NCBI RefSeq assembly: GCF_009852415.1
Contig: NZ_WOXS01000002.1
Span: forward strand, 6,426,001-6,490,000
Origin: Streptomyces sp. Tu 3180
Lineage (GTDB): Bacteria > Actinomycetota > Actinomycetes > Streptomycetales > Streptomycetaceae
Length of the DNA stretch: 64,000 nt
Direction of reading: 5' to 3'
The notes under the pieces were generated by a model. That model ran no database searches, was not told the DNA's origin, and saw only the letters and a list, made by a program, of their open reading frames with translations. Of this stretch, positions 1 to 7,169 are shown one piece after another (position 1 is the stretch's first letter; each line of letters starts with the position of its first letter). The translations under genes and the position numbers were made by a program.

Positions 1-869
1 CGCCGGGTGCCGTCCTCGCCGTAGGGGGCGGTGCGCACCGAGCGGGTGTTCTCGTCGGGGGTGATGTACATGCCGTCGGGGTCCTGGCCGGCGGGGAGGA
101 GGCCGGCGACGACCAGTTCGCGGCGCGGGGAGAGGCGGGTGAACAGCAGGGCCCGGTCGAAGATCGGGTAGTGGGTGGCGACCACGACGTCCCGGGCGGT
201 CACCGTGGCCCCGGCCGCGGTGGACAGGCGGCAGGGCTCGCCCTCCTCCAGGCCGAGGACGGTGGTGTCCTCGTGGATGCGTCCGCCCCGCGCCACCAGG
301 TCGTCGGCGAGGGCCAGCAGGAACCTGCGCGGATGGAACTGCGCCTGGCCGGTCACCTCGACCGCGCCCGCCACCGGGAACGGCAGTCCGGTCTCCGTCA
401 CGAACGAGGCCGGCAGGCCCGCCTCCCGCGCGGCCTCCGCCTCCGCGCGCAGCTCGTCGACCCGGCCCGCGTCGCAGGTGAAGGTGTACGCGCTGCGGCG
501 CTCCCACTCGCAGTCGACGCCGAGCTCCGTCGCGACGCCGGCGATGTGCTCGATCGCCTCCGACTGCGAACGGGCGTAGAGCCGCGCGCCCTCGACGCCG
601 CGGGTGCGGCGCAGCTTGTCGTAGACCAGCGTGTGCTGGGCGGTGATCTTGGCGGTCGTGTGTCCGGTGACACCGGCCGCGACCCGCCCGGCCTCCAGCA
701 CCGCGACGCTCCTCCCGGCCCGCGTCAGCTCCCACGCGGTGCACAGCCCGGCGATCCCGGCGCCGATCACCGCCACGTCCACGTCGAGGTCCTCGGCCAG
801 TGCGGAATGCCGGCCGCCCGGCGCGGTCTCGAGCCAGTACGAGCCTCTGACCTGCTGTTTCTCCGTCAT
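1..869 (-). CDS. FAD-dependent oxidoreductase (DadA/DAO type), C-terminus cut by window edge
   Basis: About 289 N-terminal residues are visible; the gene runs off the left edge. The ATG at 869 opens MTEKQQVRGSYWLETAPGG, followed by a Rossmann dinucleotide-binding segment (VAVIGAGIAGLCTAWELTRA, about residues 32-51) with its terminal acidic residue in VAVLEAG, then a DAO-fold body. Family members oxidise amines or amino acids with FAD. In Streptomyces this N-terminal type usually carries a C-terminal Rieske [2Fe-2S] domain, which would lie outside the window, so that part cannot be confirmed. It is divergent from the ArsR gene at 970 with about 100 bp between them. The substrate is unknown. 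Confidence 0.85.
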   Translation of the reverse strand, partial: MTEKQQVRGSYWLETAPGGRHSALAEDLDVDVAVIGAGIAGLCTAWELTRAGRSVAVLEAGRVAAGVTGHTTAKITAQHTLVYDKLRRTRGVEGARLYARSQSEAIEHIAGVATELGVDCEWERRSAYTFTCDAGRVDELRAEAEAAREAGLPASFVTETGLPFPVAGAVEVTGQAQFHPRRFLLALADDLVARGGRIHEDTTVLGLEEGEPCRLSTAAGATVTARDVVVATHYPIFDRALLFTRLSPRRELVVAGLLPAGQDPDGMYITPDENTRSVRTAPYGEDGTR

Positions 870-960
870 GGGCGTCGAGTACCCCGGCGTGCCGGGTTCA
901 GTGGCCCCGCGGTGGACCCGCACCCGCCCCCCTTGCGGGCGGGGACGGGCGGAGTTAACG

Positions 961-978
961 TACAACCAAATGGTTGTA
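961..978. promoter_or_regulatory. Perfect inverted repeat overlapping the ArsR start codon (candidate autoregulatory operator)
   Basis: The arms TACAACCA (961-968) and TGGTTGTA (971-978) are exact reverse complements separated by AA. The ATG of the downstream ArsR gene (970-972) lies inside the site. ArsR-type repressors bind such short dyads and often repress their own operon. The position predicts strong autorepression of the arsR/SRPBCC pair. The dyad is seen; binding is inferred. Confidence 0.7.
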
Positions 979-1395
979 GATGGAGTGACCGACGGAACCG
1001 GCGAGGCCGTGGACCGGCTGTTCCAGGCCCTGGCCGACGCGACGCGCCGCGACATACTCCGCCGCTGTGTGCGGGACGGGCTGTCCGTGTCGCGTCTGGC
1101 CGCGGCGTACCCGATGAGCTTCGCCGCGGTGCAGAAGCACGTCACGGTGCTGGAGCGGGCCGGCCTGGTCACCAAGCAGCGACGCGGACGGGAGCAGCTC
1201 GTGCGCACCGATCCCGACGCGGTGGGGCGTGCGCGGCGGGCCCTCGACGAACTGGAGTCGGCCTGGCGGGCGCGGGTGGACCGGATGTCCGGCCTGCTCC
1301 CGGACGACGGCACCGGATCCGGGGCCGCCCCCCGTGCCGCCCCGGCCCCCGACGGCAACACGACGACGAACACGGAGAAAGGACAGGACGGATGA
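970..1395 (+). CDS. ArsR-family winged-helix transcriptional regulator
   Basis: A 141-residue protein starting MVVDGVTDG. It has an ArsR HTH: LFQALADATRRDILRR (first helix), LSVSRLAAAYPMSFAAVQKH (recognition region) and VLERAGLVTKQRRGRE (wing). There is no metal-binding CxC motif, so it belongs to the non-metal ArsR group usually paired with AHSA1/SRPBCC proteins. The C-terminal 30 residues are low-complexity Ala/Pro/Asn. Its stop overlaps the next start by 4 nt (ATGA), indicating translational coupling. The start at 970 is the first in-frame ATG and sits in an 18-bp dyad; a GTG at 985 is the alternative. The effector is unknown. Confidence 0.85.
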   Translation: MVVDGVTDGTGEAVDRLFQALADATRRDILRRCVRDGLSVSRLAAAYPMSFAAVQKHVTVLERAGLVTKQRRGREQLVRTDPDAVGRARRALDELESAWRARVDRMSGLLPDDGTGSGAAPRAAPAPDGNTTTNTEKGQDG

Positions 1396-1877
1396 CTGTC
1401 ACCAGCGTGGACAAGGACGTCGACAACCTCACCCTCACCCTGGTCGCCGACTTCACCGCCCCGGTCGAGCAGGTGTGGCGGCTGTGGGCCGACCCGCGGC
1501 TGCTGGAGCGCTGGTGGGGACCGCCCGCCTACCCGGCGACCTTCGAGGAGCACGACCTGACGCCCGGCGGGGAGGTCCGGTACTACATGACCAGCCCGGA
1601 GGGCGAGAAGTACGGAGGCTGGTGGCGGATCACCTCGGTGACGCCGCCGACCTCGCTGGAGTTCACCGACGGCTTCTCCGACCAGGACGGCAAGCCGAAC
1701 CCCGAGATGCCGACCACCACGGTGCGGATGACGCTCGCCGAGCGCGACGGCGGCACCCGGATGGAACTGCGCTCGGTCTTCGACAGCCGGGAGCAGATGG
1801 ACCGGCTGGCCGAGATGGGCATGGTCGAGGGGCTGAAGGCGGCGGTCGGGCAGATGGACGACGTGCTGGCGGGCTGA
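1392..1877 (+). CDS. SRPBCC (AHSA1-like) domain protein
   Basis: A 161-residue cytosolic protein. The START/Bet v1-like fold is shown by the opening strand LTLVADFTAPVEQVWRLWAD, the WWGPPAYPATF turn, the GGEVRYYM strand and a C-terminal helix, LAEMGMVEGLKAAVGQMDDV. Members bind hydrophobic ligands in an internal cavity. The ArsR plus AHSA1 operon layout is common in actinobacteria and suggests a small-molecule response, but the ligand cannot be read from sequence. Its ATG overlaps the arsR stop, so the two are co-translated. Confidence 0.85.
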   Translation: MTVTSVDKDVDNLTLTLVADFTAPVEQVWRLWADPRLLERWWGPPAYPATFEEHDLTPGGEVRYYMTSPEGEKYGGWWRITSVTPPTSLEFTDGFSDQDGKPNPEMPTTTVRMTLAERDGGTRMELRSVFDSREQMDRLAEMGMVEGLKAAVGQMDDVLAG

Positions 1878-1920
1878 CCCCCGCGGCGGCGGCCGGGACG
1901 GGGGAGCTCCGCACCCTCCC

Positions 1921-2042
1921 GTCCCGGCCCCTCACCGGTCGTCCGCGTCCCGGCCCCTCACCGGTCGTCCGCGTCCCGGCCGCTCACCGGCCGCCGCCGG
2001 TCACCTGCGCCACGGCCGTCATCGGTCACCTGCGCCACGGCC
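1921..2042. repeat. Two short tandem repeats downstream of the SRPBCC gene
   Basis: A 26-bp unit starting GTCCCGGCCCCTCACCGGTC occurs at 1921-1946 and 1947-1972, with a partial third copy from 1973. A second repeat, CGGTCACCTGCGCCACGGCC, occurs at 1998-2017 and 2023-2042 (period 25). The last copy covers the final codons and TGA of the PhoX gene on the minus strand. The repeats fill the space between convergent genes. Confidence 0.8.
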
Positions 2043-3444
2043 CCGTCACCGCGAACGTCGTCCCGGGGTCGTAGCAGTTGACGTACATCGTCCGGCCGTC
2101 CGGGGAGAAGGTGACGCCGGCGAACTCGCCCCACTCCGGCTCCTGCGCGGTGCCCCCCGCCGCGGGGGCGGCCGAGGGGACCGCCTGGCGGTTGCGGGCC
2201 AGGGGGTAGACCTCGCCGCGCCGGGTGACGCCGTAGACGTGCTGGGCGCCGCCGCCGTCCTCGCAGACCATCAGGCCGCCGCCCGGGGCGAGGCAGATGT
2301 TGTCCGGCGACTCGCCCGGGAGCCGCACGTCCGTGTCCGGACCGAAGACGATCACCAGGGTGAGCCGGCGCCGGTCCGGGTCGTAGCGCCAGATCTGCCC
2401 GTAGTGGTCGCCCGCCGAGCCCTCCGCGCTGCGGGCGAAGGACGACACGAAGTACACCGAGCGACCGCCCCAGTAGCAGCCCTCCAGCTTCTGGGCGTGG
2501 GTGATGCCCCCGCGTCCGAAGTCCTGGTGGCGGATGGGGGTTCCGGCGGCCAGCGGATCCGGCACGTCCACCCACTCGATGCCGTCGAAGCGGGTGCCCG
2601 TCTCCCGGATCGAGGACAGGTCCGGCACCCCCGGCACCCGCATCGCCTGGAGCCGGCCGCCCGCGCGCAGCGAACCGGTGCCGCCGAGCGGCTTCTTCGG
2701 CAGGAAGCGGTAGAACAGGCCGAAGGGCCGCTCGAAGGCGTCCTCGGTCTCGTAGACGACGCCCCGCCCCGGGTCCACCGCGACCGCCTCGTGCTGGAAG
2801 CGGCCCATCGCGGTCAGCGGTACGGCGCCCGTGCGGCGCGGGTCGGCGCCGTCGACCTCGAAGACGAAGCCGTGGTCCCTGGTGCAGCCGTTGGTGCCCG
2901 CCTTGTCCTCGGTCTCCTCGCAGGTCAGCCAGGTGCCCCAAGGCGTGGGCCCGCCCGCGCAGTTGACGGCCGTACCGGCGAGGGCGACCCGCTCGGACAG
3001 CACCTCGCCGCGGGAGTCCAGGGTGAGCGCCGTGCAGCCGCCCCTGCCCGCGGGGTCGTAGGTCAGGCCCTCGACCGCCGGGACCGGGATCCGGGCGGTG
3101 GCGCGGTTCTCGTGGTTGCGGACGAGGTGGACGCGGCCGTGTCCGCCCGCGAAGGCGGCCATGCCGTCGTGGTGGGAGGGGACCGGTCCCTCGCCGGAGC
3201 GCAGCCGGTCGCCCTCGCGGGAGAGCACCCGGTAGCGGAAACCTTTCGGCAGGTCGAGCAGCCCGTCGGGGTCGGGAACCAGGGGGCCGTAGCCGCCGTG
3301 CCCGAGGTCCCGCGCGGAGGCGGTGCCGGTGAACAGTTCGGAGAGGGCGCCGGAGAACGCGATGCCGGTCCCCAGGGCGCCGGACCGGGCGAGCAGCTGA
3401 CGTCGTGTCGTGGGGGAGCCGGAGGCAGACCGGGTTTCGGACAT
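2026..3444 (-). CDS. PhoX-family (DUF839) Tat-exported phosphatase
   Basis: A 472-residue protein. The N-terminus carries a twin-arginine signal, TTRRQLLARSGALGTG, at residues 12-27, followed by a hydrophobic stretch and an ASARD cleavage region, so it is exported folded. The rest is the DUF839/PhoX beta-propeller: GFRYRVLSREGD, the HDGMAAF segment, VRNHEN, GGPTPWGTWLTCEET and the C-terminal EFAGVTFSPDGRTMYVNCYD. Family members are Ca/Fe-dependent alkaline phosphatases, although many actinobacterial paralogues are uncharacterised. An AGGAAGG ribosome-binding site sits 5 nt before the ATG. I looked for PhoP-box direct repeats upstream and found none convincing. Confidence 0.85.
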   Translation of the reverse strand: MSETRSASGSPTTRRQLLARSGALGTGIAFSGALSELFTGTASARDLGHGGYGPLVPDPDGLLDLPKGFRYRVLSREGDRLRSGEGPVPSHHDGMAAFAGGHGRVHLVRNHENRATARIPVPAVEGLTYDPAGRGGCTALTLDSRGEVLSERVALAGTAVNCAGGPTPWGTWLTCEETEDKAGTNGCTRDHGFVFEVDGADPRRTGAVPLTAMGRFQHEAVAVDPGRGVVYETEDAFERPFGLFYRFLPKKPLGGTGSLRAGGRLQAMRVPGVPDLSSIRETGTRFDGIEWVDVPDPLAAGTPIRHQDFGRGGITHAQKLEGCYWGGRSVYFVSSFARSAEGSAGDHYGQIWRYDPDRRRLTLVIVFGPDTDVRLPGESPDNICLAPGGGLMVCEDGGGAQHVYGVTRRGEVYPLARNRQAVPSAAPAAGGTAQEPEWGEFAGVTFSPDGRTMYVNCYDPGTTFAVTGPWRR

Positions 3445-3516
3445 GGGGAAACCTTCCTGCTGGCGGACAGGAACTGTGACCCCGCCGTGTCTACCACCTG
3501 GTGCGGATCACGGGAA

Positions 3517-3528
3517 CCACGCGCGTGG
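3517..3528. promoter_or_regulatory. 12-bp perfect palindrome between band-7 and PhoX genes
   Basis: CCACGCGCGTGG reads the same on both strands. It lies just after the band-7 stop (3535) and 73 bp before the PhoX start, so it could be an operator for PhoX or a weak terminator stem. High GC makes short palindromes fairly common, so confidence is low. Confidence 0.35.
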
Positions 3529-3534
3529 CGTGTG

Positions 3535-4356
3535 TCACGGGCCGGGTGTGCGGCCCCCGGGCTCCCCGCGGGCCTCCACCGCGTGCTCGGGCCCCGTCTG
3601 CTGGGCCCGTTCCAGGAAGCGCAGAAGCTCCACCGGGAAGGGCAGCACGAGGGTGGAGTTCTTCTCCGCGGCGACCGCCACGATCGTCTGCAGCAGCCGC
3701 AGTTGCAGCGCGGAGGGCGTCTCCGCCATCTGCTGGGCCGCCTCGGCCAGTTTCTTCGACGCCTGGAGCTCGGCGTCGGCGTTGATGATGCGGGCCCGGC
3801 GCTCGCGGTCGGCCTCGGCCTGGCGGGCCATGGACCGCTTCATCGTGTCGGGCAGCGAGACGTCCTTGATCTCCACGCGGTCGATCTGCACGCCCCAGCC
3901 GACCGCCGGGCTGTCGATCATCAGCTCCAGGCCCTGGTTCAGCTTCTCGCGGTTGGACAGCAGATCGTCCAGGTCGCTCTTGCCGATGATGGAGCGCAGC
4001 GAGGTCTGCGCCATCTGGGAGACCGCGAACCGGTAGTCCTCGACGTTGACGATCGCCGCCGCCGCGTCCACGACCTTGAAGTAGACGACCGCGTCGACCC
4101 GCACGGTCACGTTGTCCCGGGTGATGCCCTCCTGGGCCGGCACCGGCATCGTGACGATCTGCAGGTTGACCTTGCGCAGCCGGTCCACACCGGGCACGAC
4201 CAGGGTGAACCCCGGCGCGCGCACGCCGCCGTACAGGCGGCCGAGGCGGAAGACCACCCCGCGCTCGTACTGCTTGACGACCCGGGCCGCGGCGACGATG
4301 TACGCGGCGCCCGCGGCCCCGGCCGCGGCGGCCACGGTGAGCAGCTCCTCGAGCAT
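3535..4356 (-). CDS. SPFH/band-7 domain membrane protein (slipin/stomatin type)
   Basis: A 273-residue protein. One N-terminal membrane segment (about residues 5-25, Ala-rich) is followed by the slipin signature VVKQYERGVVFRLGRLYGGV, then the band-7 fold with TMPVPAQEGITRDNVTVRVD, VYFKVVD and a long charged coiled-coil helix (MARQAEADRERRARIINADA). Slipins form detergent-resistant membrane oligomers. The usual NfeD-like partner is not adjacent. The start is set by GGGAGG about 7 nt before the ATG. It is transcribed toward phoX with a 90-bp gap. Confidence 0.9.
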   Translation of the reverse strand: MLEELLTVAAAAGAAGAAYIVAAARVVKQYERGVVFRLGRLYGGVRAPGFTLVVPGVDRLRKVNLQIVTMPVPAQEGITRDNVTVRVDAVVYFKVVDAAAAIVNVEDYRFAVSQMAQTSLRSIIGKSDLDDLLSNREKLNQGLELMIDSPAVGWGVQIDRVEIKDVSLPDTMKRSMARQAEADRERRARIINADAELQASKKLAEAAQQMAETPSALQLRLLQTIVAVAAEKNSTLVLPFPVELLRFLERAQQTGPEHAVEARGEPGGRTPGP

Positions 4357-4664
4357 GACGACCTCCCGTCCAGAGGTCCGTTCCGCACGCCTTCATCCGT
4401 TCCTGTAACGATATGCCCGCCGTCCGGTCCGGGGCCACGCCACGGACCCCGGACCGGACGGCCGGTGCCGCGGCGCGCCAGGGGGTGTCGTTTCGATCTT
4501 GCCGGGGCCGCGGGGCCCGGCACGCGCATCTGCGGCGTTGTCGTCGGTTGCCGGGGCTCCGCCCCGGCGCCCTCCTCCGCCTTGCGTCCGCACGCACCAG
4601 ACCCCGCTCGGGTCGGTCCGCAAGGCACCGTTGCCCGGAGTCGGCCTGATCCGAACGACACCCC
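4357..4664. other. 308-bp intergenic region occupied mostly by a MITE-like element
   Basis: No gene is supported here. Positions 4480-4666 hold an inverted-repeat-bounded, stem-loop-rich element (separate entry). Positions 4357-4479 should carry the promoter of the band-7 gene on the minus strand and contain a GC-rich dyad (GGACCCCGGACCGG type) near 4445. Confidence 0.6.
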
Positions 4665-4666
4665 CT
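4480..4666. mobile_element. MITE-like palindromic element, about 187 bp, no transposase
   Basis: The terminal arms AGGGGGTGTCGTT (4480-4492) and AACGACACCCCCT (4654-4666) are perfect 13-bp inverted repeats and extend imperfectly to 19 bp. Inside are three further stems: GCCTTGCG (4579-4586) with CGCAAGGC (4619-4626), GCCGGGGC/GCCCCGGC around a TCC loop near 4555, and CCGGG/CCCGG near 4503. The right end supplies the TAG stop of the SulP gene. Size, terminal repeats and lack of coding capacity fit a non-autonomous element. I recall similar dispersed elements in Streptomyces but have not verified this. Confidence 0.6.
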
Positions 4667-6173
4667 AGGCGGCGGTGACCGGCTCCTCGCTCTCCGGCCG
4701 CGCGGCCTTCCCGTCCCCGGTGACCTTCACCGGTGCCGTGCCGGCCGCGCCGTGCCGCTCGGCCCAGTTCTCCAGCGCCGTACGGCAGGCGTGGTCGAGG
4801 TGGTGGACCCCGGACAGGTCCAGTTCGACCGGGCGGTCCTCGGGCAGCGCCTCCAGGGTGTCGAGGATCCTCGGCAGCCGCAGGAAGGTGGCGTTGCCCG
4901 ACAGGTACACCTGGATCGGTCCCGCCCCCTTGTCTATGACCTCCAGCTTCGCGTGCGAGGCCTGCCAGGCCGTCTTGACGACCGACAGGGCCAGACCGAT
5001 CAGCACGCCCTCGAACATGTTCACCGCGACGATCGACGCGGCGGTGACCACCAGGATCAGCGCCTCGCCCGGGTGCGCCCGCCACAGGGCGGCGATCCCG
5101 CGGAACGGGATCAGCTTCCAGCCCGCGTGGACCAGGACGCCCGCCAGCGCGGGCAGCGGGATGAGCGCCAGCGCGGACGGCAGCAGCGCCGCGAACAGCA
5201 GCAGCCACACGCCGTGCAGCACGCGCGAGGCCTTGGTCTTCGCGCCCGCGTTGACGTTGGCGGAGCTGCGCACGATCACCGCGGTCATCGGCAGCGCGCC
5301 GAGCAGACCGCACACCGTGTTGCCCGCGCCCTGGGCGATCATTTCCTTGTTGTACTCGGTGCGCGGACCGTTGTGCAGCCGGTCCACGGCCGCCGCGCTG
5401 AACAGGCTCTCCGCCGAGGCGATCAGCGCGAACGCGACGATGGTGCCCCAGACGGCCGGACCGGCCAGCTCGCCGAACGCCTCGGCCCCCGGCGGCTGGA
5501 CGACACCGAGCAGACCCTCCACCTGCACGGTGGCGACCGGCAGGCTGAAGGCCGAGGAGGCGGCCGTGGCCAGGATCACCGCGGCGAGGGCGCCGGGCAG
5601 GGCCCGCACCCCCTTCGGCGTCTTCCTCCACAGCACGATGACGGCGACGGTGCCCGTGCCTATCGCGAGGGAGGCCAGGGCTTCCGTGCTGCCGAGCGCG
5701 TCGGCGAACGCCCCGGGCAGCCCCACGATCTTGCCTGTGCCGGTTTCCGGCGCCTTCATGCCCGCCGCCGCGTAGAGCTGGCCCGCGATGATCACCAGGC
5801 CGATACCGCAGAGCATCCCCTCGACCACGGAGACGGAGATCGCCCTGAACCAGCGGCCGATCCCGAGGAAGCCCATGGCGAGTTGGAGCAGACCGGCGAT
5901 GAGCACGATCACGCCGAGCGTGGCCACGCCGAACTCGCTGACGGCCTCGAAGACCAGCACGGTCATGCCGGCGGCCGGGCCGGACACCTGCAGGCTGCTG
6001 CCGCGCATGAGCCCGGTGACGAGTCCGCCCACGATGCCGGTGACCAGGCCCACCTCGGCCGGGACTCCGGAGGCGACCGCCACGCCGACGCACAGCGGCA
6101 CGGCGACCAGGAAGACGACGATGGAGGCGAGGAGGTCCTGCCTCAGATGAGGGAACTTCGACAGCATGGTCAC
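4665..6173 (-). CDS. SulP-family inorganic anion (probable bicarbonate/sulfate) transporter
   Basis: A 502-residue integral membrane protein with 10-12 hydrophobic helices. It starts LRQDLLASIVVFLVAVPLCV and carries the SulP signature around GLVTGIVGGLVTGLMRGSSL and SGPAAGMTVLV. The tail (about 415-480) is a STAS domain (GPIQVYLSGNATFLRLPRIL, VELDLSGVHHLDHACRTAL). It begins 9 nt after the carbonic anhydrase stop, and that pairing points to bicarbonate or CO2 handling, as in BicA-type SulP proteins. GTG at 6173 is preceded by GAGGG; ATG at 6167 is an alternative. The stop codon lies within the terminal repeat of the adjacent MITE-like element. Confidence 0.9.
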   Translation of the reverse strand: MTMLSKFPHLRQDLLASIVVFLVAVPLCVGVAVASGVPAEVGLVTGIVGGLVTGLMRGSSLQVSGPAAGMTVLVFEAVSEFGVATLGVIVLIAGLLQLAMGFLGIGRWFRAISVSVVEGMLCGIGLVIIAGQLYAAAGMKAPETGTGKIVGLPGAFADALGSTEALASLAIGTGTVAVIVLWRKTPKGVRALPGALAAVILATAASSAFSLPVATVQVEGLLGVVQPPGAEAFGELAGPAVWGTIVAFALIASAESLFSAAAVDRLHNGPRTEYNKEMIAQGAGNTVCGLLGALPMTAVIVRSSANVNAGAKTKASRVLHGVWLLLFAALLPSALALIPLPALAGVLVHAGWKLIPFRGIAALWRAHPGEALILVVTAASIVAVNMFEGVLIGLALSVVKTAWQASHAKLEVIDKGAGPIQVYLSGNATFLRLPRILDTLEALPEDRPVELDLSGVHHLDHACRTALENWAERHGAAGTAPVKVTGDGKAARPESEEPVTAA

Positions 6174-6181
6174 CGGTTCCC

Positions 6182-6763
6182 TCAGAGCGCCTTGAACGTG
6201 TCGGACTCGGCGCGGTGTTCGTGCACGGTCCCGGTGTGGACCTCGTAGTACCAGCCGTGCAGCTGGAGTTCACCGGCCTCGAGGCGCTGCTCGATGCACG
6301 GGTAGGAGCGCAGCCGCAGCAGCTGCGTCAGCACGTGGTTCTGCACGGCTTCGGCGACCGCCGGGTCGCCGGGGTCGGTGCACCGGGGCTCGCCCGCGGC
6401 GTGCGCGAGCCAGTCGCGCACGGCGGGTACGGCCGCCAGGTCGTCGTGGCGCACCACCGCGCCGACGGCACCGCAGTGCGAGTGGCCGCACACCACGACG
6501 TGCTGGACGCCGAGCACCTGCACCGCGTACTCGATCGTGGCCTTCTCGCCCGTGGGGGTGGGTGAGGCGTAGGGCGGGACGATGTTGCCCGCGGTGCGCA
6601 GCTCGAAGAGCTCGCCGGGCCGGGCTCCCGTGATCAGGGCCGGGACGACCCGGGAGTCGGAGCAGGTGATGAACAGGACGTCGGGGGATTGTCCCTCGGC
6701 GAGGCGGGCGAACTCCTCAGGGCGCTGTCCGAACGTACGGGCGTTGTCGATGAGGGGTTGCAT
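6182..6763 (-). CDS. Beta-class carbonic anhydrase
   Basis: A 193-residue cytosolic zinc enzyme that interconverts CO2 and bicarbonate. The zinc/catalytic motifs are intact: CSDSR (Cys and Asp-Arg dyad) near residue 34 and CGHSHCGAVGAV (His and Cys) near 92. The start MQPLIDNARTFGQRPEEFA is fixed by GGAGG about 7 nt before the ATG; a longer in-frame reading to 7006 is low-complexity and rejected. It is first in a two-gene operon with SulP, 9 nt apart. Upstream lies a 406-bp leader/promoter region with tandem TTGACC motifs. Confidence 0.93.
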   Translation of the reverse strand: MQPLIDNARTFGQRPEEFARLAEGQSPDVLFITCSDSRVVPALITGARPGELFELRTAGNIVPPYASPTPTGEKATIEYAVQVLGVQHVVVCGHSHCGAVGAVVRHDDLAAVPAVRDWLAHAAGEPRCTDPGDPAVAEAVQNHVLTQLLRLRSYPCIEQRLEAGELQLHGWYYEVHTGTVHEHRAESDTFKAL

Positions 6764-7006
6764 CTGGTGATCCTCCTGGCGCGCAGTGGGGGCGCGTCGG
6801 ACGGGCATGACAAAGGTGGGGGGACCCGCGGGTCCCTGGATGGGTCCTGGCCCTTGCATGACGGGCCGTGTACGCGGGTGCGAAGGAGGCAGAGGCAGGG
6901 GGAGGTGAAGCGCGGGTAAAGCGACGGCGAGCGCCGGGTGGGCGGGCGGAGCCCGTTCACCTCGGAACATGCCTCTCCCCCAGGACGGTCCGCACCTCTT
7001 CTGCAC

Positions 7007-7034
7007 ACCAACGCTTGGTCAACGGTTGGTCAAG
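7007..7034 (-). promoter_or_regulatory. Tandem TTGACC motifs, candidate promoter/operator of the carbonic anhydrase operon
   Basis: On the minus strand TTGACCAAC and TTGACCAAG occur as a direct repeat at 7025-7033 and 7014-7022, flanked by CCAAC/GTTGG arms. Either TTGACC is a good -35 element; downstream -10 matches are poor. The doubling suggests an overlapping operator. The motif is seen; the role is inferred. Confidence 0.4.
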
Positions 7035-7082
7035 AAACACGTTAACCCTGCAAAGGCCTTTGCAGGGTTAATTTCGTGTTTC
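7034..7082. terminator. 30-bp perfect palindrome with an outer stem (probable bidirectional terminator)
   Basis: Positions 7042-7071 form an unbroken palindrome with 15-base half TTAACCCTGCAAAGG. Outside it, GAAACACG (7034-7041) and CGTGTTTC (7075-7082) pair as a second stem, with three extra T residues on the right. It lies about 88 bp past the zapE-like stop, in a position to terminate that minus-strand transcript. Its AT-rich ends stand out from the GC-rich surroundings. A dimeric regulator site is the alternative. Confidence 0.6.
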
Positions 7083-7169
7083 GGGCCGCGGAGAGCCTGA
7101 AAAGCGGAGATGGATTGGCGCGAACCGGCCCTTGATCAAAGGGGATTGGATCGGGTATCGGAAACGGGG

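Larger units (their letters stand above)
6764..7169. other. 406-bp intergenic region upstream of carbonic anhydrase
   Basis: No gene is supported. On the minus strand it should hold the promoter of the carbonic anhydrase/SulP operon and the terminator of the zapE-like gene. It contains the tandem TTGACC motifs (7007-7034) and a nested palindrome (7034-7082), annotated separately. The 200 bases nearest the gene show no recognised riboswitch. Confidence 0.6.

Noticed and set aside
3445..3534. PhoP-box search upstream of the PhoX-like gene
   Set aside because: No pair of 11-bp direct repeats of the expected type was found, so phosphate control is not claimed.
6764..7006. N-terminal extension of carbonic anhydrase to 7006
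   Set aside because: The added residues are Pro/Leu/Arg low-complexity, and the internal ATG at 6763 has a strong ribosome-binding site.
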